From NCBI GenBank assembly GCA_905215405.1, contig CAJMQE010000008.1, positions 1 to 64,000 on the forward strand: DNA of 64,000 nucleotides, in the 5' to 3' direction. Shown here piece by piece: positions 28,173 through 35,897 of the stretch. Position numbers and translations under genes: made by a program. This stretch comes from an uncultured bacterium (GTDB taxonomy: Bacteria; Bacillota; Clostridia; Lachnospirales; Lachnospiraceae). Position 1 is the first letter of the stretch. Every line of letters starts with the position of its first letter. The notes under the pieces were generated by a model. That model had not been told where the DNA came from. It saw nothing but the letters and a program-made list of their open reading frames with translations, and made no database searches.

Positions 28173-29348
28173 TTAAACCTGTTTCAGACATGCATCAAAA
28201 ATAGCAGCATACTGTTTTCCAATCTCAGAATAGTCATATTTCGCAGCTGTTTTCGCGCCTTCTTCCGTCAGACGTCTGCACAATTCTTGATCACTGAGCA
28301 GTTTGTTGATCTTGTCTGCTATGTCCTGGCTATCTTTTTCCTTTGTCAGTAATCCGTTGCTTCCATCCTGTATCAGGTCAATGATTCCGCCTGATTTCGA
28401 TGCAATAACAGGAAGCCCAGAAGCCATCGCTTCCAATATGACCAGGCCGAATCCTTCCTGGTCTCCATCCGATGCCGTTATGCTGGGAGCTACGAACAGA
28501 TCTGCACTTGCATAAATATCCCGCAACTGCTCATGTGTTCTTGCTCCAAGGAATTTTACCCTGTCTCCAAATTCCTGCGCCTGTTCCATCAGTGCTTCCC
28601 GCAATGGACCATCACCGGCAATCACAAGCACTGCATCTGTATTTCTCATTGCTTCGATCAGATAGGTAACGCCTTTTTTTTCAGCCAGTCTTCCTGCAAA
28701 GAGAACCACCTTTCGCCCATTCTGACCAAAATAATTCTCTTTTCGATACTCTTTTCCAAATTTATCGGTATCGCATCCCATGGATATAATAGCTGTATGT
28801 TCGTTGTGATAAATTTCATTTACTGTCTGCATCAGAGGTTCTGAAACAGTCGTTACATAAGAAGCCTTTCTGATGCATCTGCGCTTGAGCCTTTTCATAA
28901 CTCCCTTGTTGAGAGATTTCACATCACCGCCATGCCCGGTAACCACGTATGGCTTGGACAGGAATGCCTGTACGATTCCCTGTGGAATCAGCCAGTTGGC
29001 ATGCACAATATCATATTGTTTTCTCATTCTCCAAAGGTTGAAATATAAGGCGCCAAAAAGCCATGGTACAAGTAATACCCTGGCTTTCTTTTCCCTGATT
29101 CTCGGAACGATCGCACCAGGATAACACAGTGTCTGCAGCGATTTGACTGGAAAATACTGATATCTTCTAATCTTCACGCCATTCCATATTTCCTGCTCTT
29201 TTGCTTCTGGTGCCGCTGGAACCAGTACGGTCACATCATAATAAGCTGTTAGCGATTTTGCCAGATCGTACAGAAATCTTGGTTCTGTATCTCCCCGAAA
29301 CCTTGGGAATGTTGATCCTGTGATCAGAAGTCGCTTTTTCTGGCTCAT
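28173..29348 (-). CDS. Family 4 glycosyltransferase
   Basis: A 391-residue GT-B enzyme. The start at 29348 overlaps the upstream stop as ATGA, which favours it over a TTG at 29360. RLLITGSTFPRFRGDTEPRF is the N-terminal strand and acceptor loop, and GHGGDVKSLNKG follows. The donor domain has VLFAGRLAEKKGVTYLIEAM, LVIAGDGPLRE and the EX7E motif in EGFGLVILEAMASG. It resembles mannosyl- or glucosyltransferases of the PimB/MshA type in general layout only; the donor is not known. Confidence 0.87.
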   Translation of the reverse strand: MSQKKRLLITGSTFPRFRGDTEPRFLYDLAKSLTAYYDVTVLVPAAPEAKEQEIWNGVKIRRYQYFPVKSLQTLCYPGAIVPRIREKKARVLLVPWLFGALYFNLWRMRKQYDIVHANWLIPQGIVQAFLSKPYVVTGHGGDVKSLNKGVMKRLKRRCIRKASYVTTVSEPLMQTVNEIYHNEHTAIISMGCDTDKFGKEYRKENYFGQNGRKVVLFAGRLAEKKGVTYLIEAMRNTDAVLVIAGDGPLREALMEQAQEFGDRVKFLGARTHEQLRDIYASADLFVAPSITASDGDQEGFGLVILEAMASGLPVIASKSGGIIDLIQDGSNGLLTKEKDSQDIADKINKLLSDQELCRRLTEEGAKTAAKYDYSEIGKQYAAIFDACLKQV

Positions 29349-30448
29349 GACTGTACACAATTCCTTTCTGACTCGTTTCCATTTGTCTGTTTTGGTTCTT
29401 GTTTCCCTGCCTCTTTTCCATTAGGTGAAACAAGATTTTGCATTGTATATTTAATATTGCTCTTTGTCTTCAGATCGGATGTCTCATAAACAGGTGTCTT
29501 CATGCTCTCCATGTCATAATTCATCTTTCTCATATGATACTGCACATCCTGCAGAATCTTTCTATTTGCAGAAATCACATCTCCCAGCAGACCGACAACA
29601 ATTGTCTGAAATCCAATAACGATCATCATACTGGCAAAGATCAGTGACTGTATATGTCCATTTCCATTTCCAGTTAAGTAGTAAACAAAGAAACGGAAGA
29701 ATACGCCAACACCAACAATACTGCAAAGTCCTCCAATGATCATGAAGAAATACAGCGGACGATACATCAGATATGTTCGGATGATCGTAAGCATAGATTT
29801 TTTAATATAGCCCCACATACTGTGAAATAATCTGGATTCTCTCAATTCCGGATTTGTTCTGATTGGAACAGATATAACAGCCATTTTTTCACGGCCTGCC
29901 TGTACAATTGTTTCAAGTGTATAGGTGTAGTCATTGATAACATTGAGTCTGAGTGCTGCATCCCTGCTATATGCACGAAATCCACTTGGTGCATCTGGGA
30001 CTCCTGTCTTGGAGGCTTTTCTTACGACCCAGCTTCCAAAATGCTGTAACTTCTTCTTGATTGGTGAAAAATGTTCCGTATCATCAATAGGTCTTTCCCC
30101 GATTACAATATGTGCACTTCCATCAATGATCGGTCTGACCAGTTTTTCAATATCTTCACCACAATACTGGTTATCTGCATCTGTATTGACAATAATGTCA
30201 GCTCCGTTTCGCAGACATGCGTCCAAGCCAGCCATAAATCCTTTGGCCAGCCCTTTATTACGTCTGAATCGGACAATGTGGTGTACGCCCCATTCCTTCG
30301 CTACTTCCGAAGTATTATCCACACTTCCATCATCAATTATCAAATATTCAATCTCGTCTATTCCATCAATATGCTTCGGCAGATCATTTAGAGTGACCTC
30401 AAGCGTTTCTGCCTCATTATAGCATGGTATCTGTATTATAAGTTTCAT
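29345..30448 (-). CDS. Family 2 glycosyltransferase of the dolichyl-phosphate-mannose-synthase type
   Basis: A 367-residue protein with an N-terminal GT-A domain (LIIQIPCYNEAETLEVTLND, YLIIDDGSVDNT, FRRNKGLAKGFMAGLDA, VNTDADNQY) and two C-terminal membrane helices (about 225-300). A hydrophilic tail (about 310-367) is rich in Lys, Gln and Asn. Such enzymes load sugars on polyprenyl phosphate for GT-C transferases, or act on membrane-bound acceptors. It is the first gene after a promoter, and its stop overlaps the next start (ATGA). Confidence 0.86.
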   Translation of the reverse strand: MKLIIQIPCYNEAETLEVTLNDLPKHIDGIDEIEYLIIDDGSVDNTSEVAKEWGVHHIVRFRRNKGLAKGFMAGLDACLRNGADIIVNTDADNQYCGEDIEKLVRPIIDGSAHIVIGERPIDDTEHFSPIKKKLQHFGSWVVRKASKTGVPDAPSGFRAYSRDAALRLNVINDYTYTLETIVQAGREKMAVISVPIRTNPELRESRLFHSMWGYIKKSMLTIIRTYLMYRPLYFFMIIGGLCSIVGVGVFFRFFVYYLTGNGNGHIQSLIFASMMIVIGFQTIVVGLLGDVISANRKILQDVQYHMRKMNYDMESMKTPVYETSDLKTKSNIKYTMQNLVSPNGKEAGKQEPKQTNGNESERNCVQS

Positions 30449-30502
30449 CCTTCGAACCTTTCACTTACTCTCCCGCCCTCTTTATTCAATTATCCGGGCC
30501 TT

Positions 30503-30518
30503 ACTGGTTTTTACCAGT
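30503..30518 (-). repeat. Inverted repeat in the leader of the 30448 operon
   Basis: ACTGGT and ACCAGT flank four T on the plus strand. It lies between the predicted transcription start and the first gene. It could be a small leader hairpin or an operator; there is no T-tract behind it on the minus strand. Confidence 0.35.
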
Positions 30519-30529
30519 TAACTATGAAA

Positions 30530-30558
30530 ATTGTAACACTATTGTAATAAAATCACAA
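30530..30558 (-). promoter_or_regulatory. Promoter of the 30448-24097 glycosyltransferase operon
   Basis: On the minus strand TTGTGA (30553-30558) and TACAAT (30530-30535) are 17 bases apart, matching at four and five of six positions. It sits directly downstream of the terminator at 30576-30608, as expected for the start of a new transcript. Confidence 0.6.
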
Positions 30559-30575
30559 TATAAATCTTTATACAT

Positions 30576-30608
30576 AAAAAGGATAAGTCGACTACACTTA
30601 TCCTTTTT
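30576..30608 (-). terminator. Intrinsic terminator after the 30653 GT2 gene
   Basis: A perfect 13-bp stem pairs 30576-30588 with 30596-30608 around a 7-nt loop, with T-rich ends on both strands. It closes the operon of the GT2 and GT-C genes at 30653-33509. Confidence 0.9.
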
Positions 30609-30652
30609 CTTCAGAAAACAAATTAATCTGTCTGCACTTTCTGCGCATATGC

Positions 30653-31393
30653 TCAGTCATAATATTTTTTAATATATAGGCGGTAGAAGATTACCCAGGT
30701 GTCACGAAAAGCCTTTGCAATGTCTGAAAGGCCAATGCGGCGGTTTCCCCGCTCTCTGACATAGACTACTTTTACCGGCATTTCTCCGATCTGTCCGCCT
30801 CTCCTGTTGATTGCCGCCAGTATCTCAATATCGTAAGCAAATCCAGATGTTTTAATCAAATGTGCAACAGGCTTAATCACATCTGCCCTGAATAGTTTCA
30901 GGCCCGTCTGGGTATCTTTCAGCTTTAGTCGAAACAGGACCAGCAGCATCAGATAATAACACATGCTCATCACTTTCCGGTACACTGGGTATACGAGTTG
31001 TGAATCCCTGTGTAATTTGCTTCCGATCACTACATCATCATGATCACGAATCATTTTCTTAAGAAAGCCTTCTATCTGATCCGGATACAGTTCCAGATCT
31101 GCATCCAGAAATACGATATAGTCACCCGTCGTCTCTGCAATTCCGGAAATGATGGCACGTCCCTTTCCATGATTGGTATCAGATGTGACCATTCGTACTC
31201 TCGAGTCTTTTTCCATTGCTCTCTTAATCTCTGCTTTGGTGTTGTCACGGCTACCGTCGTTCACCGCAACAAGTTCGAAATCTTGCACAAATCCGCCTAC
31301 AACACCTATTGTTTCCAGAATGTTGTGATATATTCGCTCTCCCTCATTGTATGCTGGCATCACGATTGATAATCTGCCATTGATATTTACCAT
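30653..31393 (-). CDS. Family 2 glycosyltransferase, dolichyl-phosphate-mannose-synthase type
   Basis: A 246-residue enzyme without membrane helices at the C-terminus: LSIVMPAYNEGERIYHNI, LVAVNDGSRDNT, NHGKGRAIISGI, VFLDADLELYPDQ and DTQTGLKLFRADV. This is the short polyprenyl-phosphate-sugar synthase form. The neighbouring large GT-C-like protein would be its natural partner, using the lipid-linked sugar on the outer face. GGAG precedes the ATG at 31393. The partnership is inferred from adjacency and family logic. Confidence 0.87.
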   Translation of the reverse strand: MVNINGRLSIVMPAYNEGERIYHNILETIGVVGGFVQDFELVAVNDGSRDNTKAEIKRAMEKDSRVRMVTSDTNHGKGRAIISGIAETTGDYIVFLDADLELYPDQIEGFLKKMIRDHDDVVIGSKLHRDSQLVYPVYRKVMSMCYYLMLLVLFRLKLKDTQTGLKLFRADVIKPVAHLIKTSGFAYDIEILAAINRRGGQIGEMPVKVVYVRERGNRRIGLSDIAKAFRDTWVIFYRLYIKKYYD

Positions 31394-31439
31394 TTATACT
31401 CCATTTCTACTGTCCCCGACAGCCTGATTTCCTTAATTT

Positions 31440-33509
31440 TTATCTGACGCGATACATTTCTACAGGCGATGATTCCACTACACTGGTCAGCGTATATGGC
31501 ATCTGACCTGGCTGTGCAACTGCTTTATCATACACCCGAAAATAATTATCCCCGGTATAGACTTTCTCAAATACCGTTTCATCCACGCTGGTAAGAGAAA
31601 CGTTTGATGTCTCATCCTGATTTCCCTTTATGTAATAAACATGATCGGCGAACTGCTTTGCACGTTCTACCGTATGTTCTGCGTCTCCAATGACTGGAAA
31701 TACTTTTGCCCCACTGAGTATTTTCGTAGTATATAACAACTGATTTTTAATATCCCCATCTATAATCAGTGCATCATTTTCTCCCACCATATTTGTAACT
31801 TCTTCGACCATATCCCAGTCCATACGACTTTCATCCTGCGTATGCGCTATAAAGATATCATATCTAGCATAAACTACTACTGCAATCACAAGGATCACGA
31901 CTCCAAGCGGATACTTTGTCCACTTTTCTGTCAGTCTTCTCACCGATCCCATATTCGTCAGCAATACTGCAAAAAATACGAGAACAATTGACAGATAAAC
32001 AGTTGCATATCTGCTGTAGTAATTATAATAAATTACATATGGACTCAGTACTGTCGAATAAATGATCACACAGTAGAAGAACATAAAGCCCAGCAACGCA
32101 CTCTCAAGATTCTTCATCATCAGCTTCGGTTTGACCATAATTGTTGCGATGATCAGCGGAATCACAACGATTGCACTTGCTGCACAGTATGCATACATCG
32201 TTGCATTCGTCAGAGAAAAATTACTGTGTTTGATGTATTTATATCCAACATACGCACATCCAACGATTGCCAGTCTTGCGCACCATCCCATAACGAAACG
32301 GAACCATTTTGCATCTGCCAGTCTATTGATAGCATCTTTCTTATATGGTACGAACAACAGAACCATTGCAATTACAATAATAACTGCAACTACGATCGTT
32401 GTATACATTGGAATATGTCGCTGACTGATGCCCAGTCTTTGAATAAAGTCATAATTTCCTTCTGTATAAGCCTGTGACACGCTCATCATCATCATATATC
32501 CCAGCTTGTAAGCTGCTGTTGCAAAGATCGTTGAAAGCAGGAATCGTTTCTGCCCAGTCATCAGATAGTATACTGCAAAAATAATAACGAACATCGGCAT
32601 CATAACATAAACCGATACATGTAAAAATGCAAACACTGCAACCGGGAACCATGCCAGCCAGCGGTAACCTTCATGTTTCAAATCTGTCAGCAGGTATAGG
32701 AATGCCCCCATGATCAGAATCGTTACGTTTTCTGTCAGTGTTGATTTGGATACCCATAGAACCATAGGAGAAATTGCAAATATAGCTGTCACTGCAATTC
32801 CCAGTGATCGCTTGATCCGTAAATTCTCACATATGCCATACAATAGGAAGATTCCGCAGAGCAGGAACAGTGTATTCACGCCTCCCATGTTCTGATAGCC
32901 AAAAATGCTTCCCCAGAGTGCCAGTACTGCAGGATAAGTTGGTATTCCATGAAATGCACCTTCTCCAACCTGATAGCCAACTGGTTCATCCAGTGTATCA
33001 TTATACAGATTCATGCCATATGCTTCAGCGATACCACTTTTATATCCTGCCACATCCTGTGGATTGCTGACAATCAGCCTGTCCAGCTCGTCCAGATCAA
33101 ATGCATTCTTTGTATATCCATACATTAATGCAATTGCCTTTGTCTGATATACCCCCTGGTCCTGTCCCATCCCAAAGAATCCAAATTTCTGAAATGTAAC
33201 CGGAAGTACGATTACAAATATAGCCAAAGGAATCACACTACTTTTCCAGTTAAATGTAACGGATGGCTTTCTTCTGAAGCCCAAAAACACGACCAGGAAC
33301 AAAATAACCGCAAAAAGCAGAACTGCTGCTACACACCCCTTTATTGTAAATACATCAGCTGCGAACAGCACTCCTGAAATCAGTATATAGCTCAGCAGAT
33401 AAGTTGCCAGTGCCATTACCGCTGTCTTGATCAGATCCTGTTTTTCATACAGAACAGAAATTGCCAGGCCCATTACAATCAGACCTGCCAGTAATAATAC
33501 GATTGTCAT
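31440..33509 (-). CDS. Large GT-C-type membrane glycosyltransferase-like protein
   Basis: A 689-residue integral membrane protein with about 14 hydrophobic segments and a C-terminal extracytoplasmic domain (about 560-689, including DALIIDGDIKNQLLYTTKIL and HVYYIKGNQDE). The first outer loop (about 108-200) starts with FGMGQDQGVYQTKAIALMYG, whose Asp fits the acidic active-site motif of GT-C enzymes. It would transfer a sugar from polyprenyl phosphate to a glycan or protein outside the cell. It has a strong promoter about 100 bases upstream, AGAGGA before the ATG, and a polyprenyl-phosphate-sugar synthase type gene downstream. Confidence 0.72.
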   Translation of the reverse strand: MTIVLLLAGLIVMGLAISVLYEKQDLIKTAVMALATYLLSYILISGVLFAADVFTIKGCVAAVLLFAVILFLVVFLGFRRKPSVTFNWKSSVIPLAIFVIVLPVTFQKFGFFGMGQDQGVYQTKAIALMYGYTKNAFDLDELDRLIVSNPQDVAGYKSGIAEAYGMNLYNDTLDEPVGYQVGEGAFHGIPTYPAVLALWGSIFGYQNMGGVNTLFLLCGIFLLYGICENLRIKRSLGIAVTAIFAISPMVLWVSKSTLTENVTILIMGAFLYLLTDLKHEGYRWLAWFPVAVFAFLHVSVYVMMPMFVIIFAVYYLMTGQKRFLLSTIFATAAYKLGYMMMMSVSQAYTEGNYDFIQRLGISQRHIPMYTTIVVAVIIVIAMVLLFVPYKKDAINRLADAKWFRFVMGWCARLAIVGCAYVGYKYIKHSNFSLTNATMYAYCAASAIVVIPLIIATIMVKPKLMMKNLESALLGFMFFYCVIIYSTVLSPYVIYYNYYSRYATVYLSIVLVFFAVLLTNMGSVRRLTEKWTKYPLGVVILVIAVVVYARYDIFIAHTQDESRMDWDMVEEVTNMVGENDALIIDGDIKNQLLYTTKILSGAKVFPVIGDAEHTVERAKQFADHVYYIKGNQDETSNVSLTSVDETVFEKVYTGDNYFRVYDKAVAQPGQMPYTLTSVVESSPVEMYRVR

Positions 33510-33608
33510 CTGTTTTTTCCTCTTACTCTCTCATTTTTATACTTTACCAGTTGATCCTGTTATCTTATTCATTTAACAGCCAGCTTCTCATTCGTTGTTT
33601 TTCAACTC

Positions 33609-33637
33609 ATTATACAACGCGTCAGAATGCATTTCAA
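33609..33637 (-). promoter_or_regulatory. Strong promoter of the 33509-30653 operon
   Basis: On the minus strand TTGAAA (33632-33637) and a perfect TATAAT (33609-33614) are 17 bases apart. The leader to the ATG at 33509 is about 95 nt. The rest of the 33510-33769 gap shows no gene I can support. Confidence 0.75.
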
Positions 33638-33769
33638 GATATGTCCATTTACAGTGCATCCCTTTCCTCATACCATATATTCTGCCAAAGGCCAATGTAC
33701 CCGACCTCGGTCTATCATCTATGGAGTTCCGGCTCTGATACGTTTCTTATAGTTTTTCTTGATCTAACG

Positions 33770-33810
33770 AAAAAGGCTCAACCCCTATCATTCGTAAGGG
33801 TTGAGCCTTT
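33770..33810 (-). terminator. Terminator of the tRNA-Tyr/tRNA-Leu transcript
   Basis: A perfect 13-bp stem pairs 33772-33784 with 33798-33810 around a 13-nt loop, followed on the minus strand by TTTTT. It begins nine bases after the 3' end of tRNA-Leu. Confidence 0.92.
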
Positions 33811-33818
33811 AAAGTAAA

Positions 33819-33904
33819 TGCCGGCGACCGGAATCGAACCGGTATGGGATTTAACTCCCGCAGGATTTTAAGTCCTGTGCGTCTGCCAGTTCCGCCACGC
33901 CGGC
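33819..33904 (-). tRNA. tRNA-Leu (anticodon TAA)
   Basis: A complete class II tRNA with a long variable arm. The 7-bp acceptor stem GCCGGCG/CGCCGGC, the T-loop GGTTCGATTCC, the anticodon arm GGACTTAAAATCC with anticodon TAA, and discriminator A are all visible. CCA is not encoded. It is second in a two-tRNA transcript. Confidence 0.96.
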
Positions 33905-33965
33905 TAACTGGACTTCCAGTTTCATAAAATCATAAAACCACATAAATGTAATTCAACAATTTCAA

Positions 33966-34047
33966 TGGATGGAGAAGGATTCGAACCTTCGAAGACGATG
34001 TCAACAGATTTACAGTCTGCCCCCTTTGGCCGCTCGGGAATCCATCC
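33966..34047 (-). tRNA. tRNA-Tyr (anticodon GTA)
   Basis: A complete class II tRNA: acceptor GGATGGA/TCCATCC, D-arm CCCGAGCGGCC, anticodon arm CAGACTGTAAATCTG with anticodon GTA, T-loop GGTTCGAATCC and discriminator A. CCA is not encoded. It lies 61 bases upstream of tRNA-Leu in the same transcript. Confidence 0.96.
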
Positions 34048-34064
34048 ATATAAACAATAACTAG

Positions 34065-34093
34065 ATTTTATCATACAGTTTTTGCTTTTGCAA
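34065..34093 (-). promoter_or_regulatory. Promoter of the tRNA pair
   Basis: TTGCAA (34088-34093) and TAAAAT (34065-34070) are 17 bases apart on the minus strand, with an extended -10 TGA just before TAAAAT. It lies 18 bases upstream of tRNA-Tyr. Confidence 0.7.
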
Positions 34094-34259
34094 GCTATTT
34101 TTTTCACTTTTCCGTACTCTTTTTTATGTTTTTTGCACGAAGCAATGGTCTTTTTTAGATAATTGGTAAAAAATTAACAACAGGACATAGAATTTTACGA
34201 ATTAAGGTCTATAATATTTTTATGACATTTTTCGACGTTTTGGATAATGTGGCAATTTT

Positions 34260-34287
34260 GAGGCAATCATGTGGATAATATTGCCTC
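34260..34287. repeat. Operator-like inverted repeat over the -35 of the GT2-GtrA gene
   Basis: GAGGCAAT and ATTGCCTC are perfect 8-bp arms with a 12-bp spacer. The right arm covers the -35 hexamer at 34281-34286. TGGATAAT also occurs twice (34241-34248 and 34272-34279), 31 bp apart. A repressor site is a reasonable inference. Confidence 0.5.
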
Positions 34288-34309
34288 GTACCTGTTTTGT
34301 CATTATACT
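34281..34309 (+). promoter_or_regulatory. Promoter of the GT2-GtrA gene
   Basis: TTGCCT (34281-34286) and TATACT (34304-34309) are 17 bases apart, matching at four and five of six positions. It lies about 72 bases before the ATG. The remaining DNA back to the tRNA promoter is AT-rich and shows no gene. Confidence 0.65.
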
Positions 34310-34381
34310 TTTTATTAGAAACACTTTATCATTCCAAAGCGTCTTTACGCATTGATAAATCATATAAAGGAAGGCTCAAAA

Positions 34382-35584
34382 ATGAAAAAGGGAATTAGTA
34401 TTGTACTACTGGCTTATAAAGAAGCTGAAAACCTGAAGATTCTGCTGCCACAGATCATCGAAAATATTGAACTGACAGGAGAAGCTTATGAAATACTTGT
34501 TATTGATACCGCAAAACCACTCGACAACACAAATGAAGTCTGTGCCAACTTCGGTGCAACCTATATCAACCAGGATGAACCTGGATTTGCCGGCGCATTT
34601 CGAACAGGTATCCGATACGCCGCAATGGATAAATTCTTAATTATGGACAGTGACGGTTCTCACAATCCAAAATATATACCAGACATTTACCACAAATATA
34701 TAGACGGTGGTTACGATCTGGTCATCGGTTCCAGATATGTAAATGGTGGTAAGACCAACGATAAAAAATCTTCTATCTTTATGTCTAAGATTTTAAATAC
34801 CGTCTTCAGAATCTCTCTTGGCATTAAAGCCAATGATCTCTCTACTGATTTTCGTATGTATAACACACAGCAGTTAAAGACCATCTCCCTGCAATGCAAG
34901 AACTATGATGTACTTGAAGAAGTCCTATTAAAGCTTAAACTGCAGAAAGAAAACGGCATTTCCGGTTCTGACACATCTAATAGTGGCAAATCCAGTCGCA
35001 GAACAACCGCAGAAGAAAAAGAAGTAAAAAAATCCAGACAGGAAATGGCTGCAACAAGTGATGGCGACAATACATTTCGTATTGGTGAAACACCAATTAA
35101 TTTTGATAAACGTATGTACGGAGAATCTAAAAGACGTCTGATTCCTTTTATTATCAGTTATGGGAAGACACTTCTCTCTCTGATCTCAATGCGTCTTCGA
35201 TACAGTGAGACTTTTCGTAATCTGGTTCTGTATGGAATCTTCGGTGTACTCGCTGCAATCCTTGAATACACAGTATTCGGTGTTTTAGTACATGTTACAA
35301 ATATACAGGCCGAGGTCGTTAACGTAATCGGCGCTCTCTGCGGGTTTGCATTTACCTTTACGACCAACACTTTTCTCAACTTTAAGAAGACAGATAACAT
35401 TTTCAAGCGCTTCATTTCCTATGGTTCCATCTGTCTTGCCGGTATTGCGGTATCCACACTGCTGATCGCAGTATTTAAGAACATCATGAACCTGATGGTA
35501 TTAAAATTGCTCTGTATGATCTTTGTATCTGTAATGCAGTTCATCTTTAATAAAATGTTCACATACAAAAATTTTGAAAAGTAA
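34382..35584 (+). CDS. GT2-GtrA fusion protein
   Basis: A 400-residue protein from the ATG at 34382, which has AAGGAAGG eight bases upstream; an earlier ATG at 34352 has none. Residues about 1-195 form a GT2 domain of the polyprenyl-phosphate-sugar synthase type (ISIVLLAYKEAENLKILLPQ, FAGAFRTGIRYA, FLIMDSDGSHNP). The usual DDGSxDxT is replaced by DTAKPLDNT. A hydrophilic linker (about 196-265) rich in Ser, Lys and Glu precedes four helices of a GtrA domain (about 280-400), a family linked to flipping or anchoring lipid-linked sugars. It is the only plus-strand protein gene in the window, with its own promoter and terminator. Confidence 0.87.
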   Translation: MKKGISIVLLAYKEAENLKILLPQIIENIELTGEAYEILVIDTAKPLDNTNEVCANFGATYINQDEPGFAGAFRTGIRYAAMDKFLIMDSDGSHNPKYIPDIYHKYIDGGYDLVIGSRYVNGGKTNDKKSSIFMSKILNTVFRISLGIKANDLSTDFRMYNTQQLKTISLQCKNYDVLEEVLLKLKLQKENGISGSDTSNSGKSSRRTTAEEKEVKKSRQEMAATSDGDNTFRIGETPINFDKRMYGESKRRLIPFIISYGKTLLSLISMRLRYSETFRNLVLYGIFGVLAAILEYTVFGVLVHVTNIQAEVVNVIGALCGFAFTFTTNTFLNFKKTDNIFKRFISYGSICLAGIAVSTLLIAVFKNIMNLMVLKLLCMIFVSVMQFIFNKMFTYKNFEK

Positions 35585-35615
35585 GTAAAAACACACTTTT
35601 CTGTTCTACTAATAT

Positions 35616-35661
35616 AAAAAAGAGATCCTGTCCGCTAGCTTGCGGATTCGGATCTCTTTTT
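35616..35661 (+). terminator. Bidirectional intrinsic terminator after the GT2-GtrA gene
   Basis: AAGAGATCC (35619-35628 region) pairs with GGATCTCTT (35650 onward), with an inner TCCGC/GCGGA stem and T-runs on both strands. It lies 32 bases after the plus-strand stop and can also stop transcripts from the convergent minus gene. Confidence 0.9.
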
Positions 35662-35710
35662 ATGTACTATAGATTTTATAAGTACTATAGATGATTTAGG
35701 AAATACATGT

Positions 35711-35840
35711 ATTTTTTAGTACTACAAGTATTTTTAAGTACTACGATATTTTTAGGTACTACAAGTATTTTTAGGTACTACGATATTTTTAGGTATTACA
35801 AGTATTTTTAGTACTACAAATATTTTTAAGTTAAATAGTT
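35711..35840. repeat. Tandem 18/19-bp repeat array between convergent genes
   Basis: Seven head-to-tail units start at 35711, 35730, 35748, 35767, 35785, 35804 and 35822. They alternate between 19 bp (ATTTTTAGGTACTACAAGT) and 18 bp (ATTTTTAGGTACTACGAT), so the larger period is 37 bp. The last unit is degenerate, and weaker copies may extend back to about 35,665. No spacers or open frame are present. Right of it, ATAGTTACT (35835-35843) and AGTAACTAT (35873-35881) form a long-loop hairpin near the end of the convergent gene. Confidence 0.88.
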
Positions 35841-35897
35841 ACTTTTTATATACCATAGCAACTTTTTATTGCAGTAACTATACCTTTCCTTATTTCT

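Noticed and set aside
35711..35840. CRISPR array
   Set aside because: The units are contiguous with no unique spacers, are only 18-19 bp long, and no cas gene is present.
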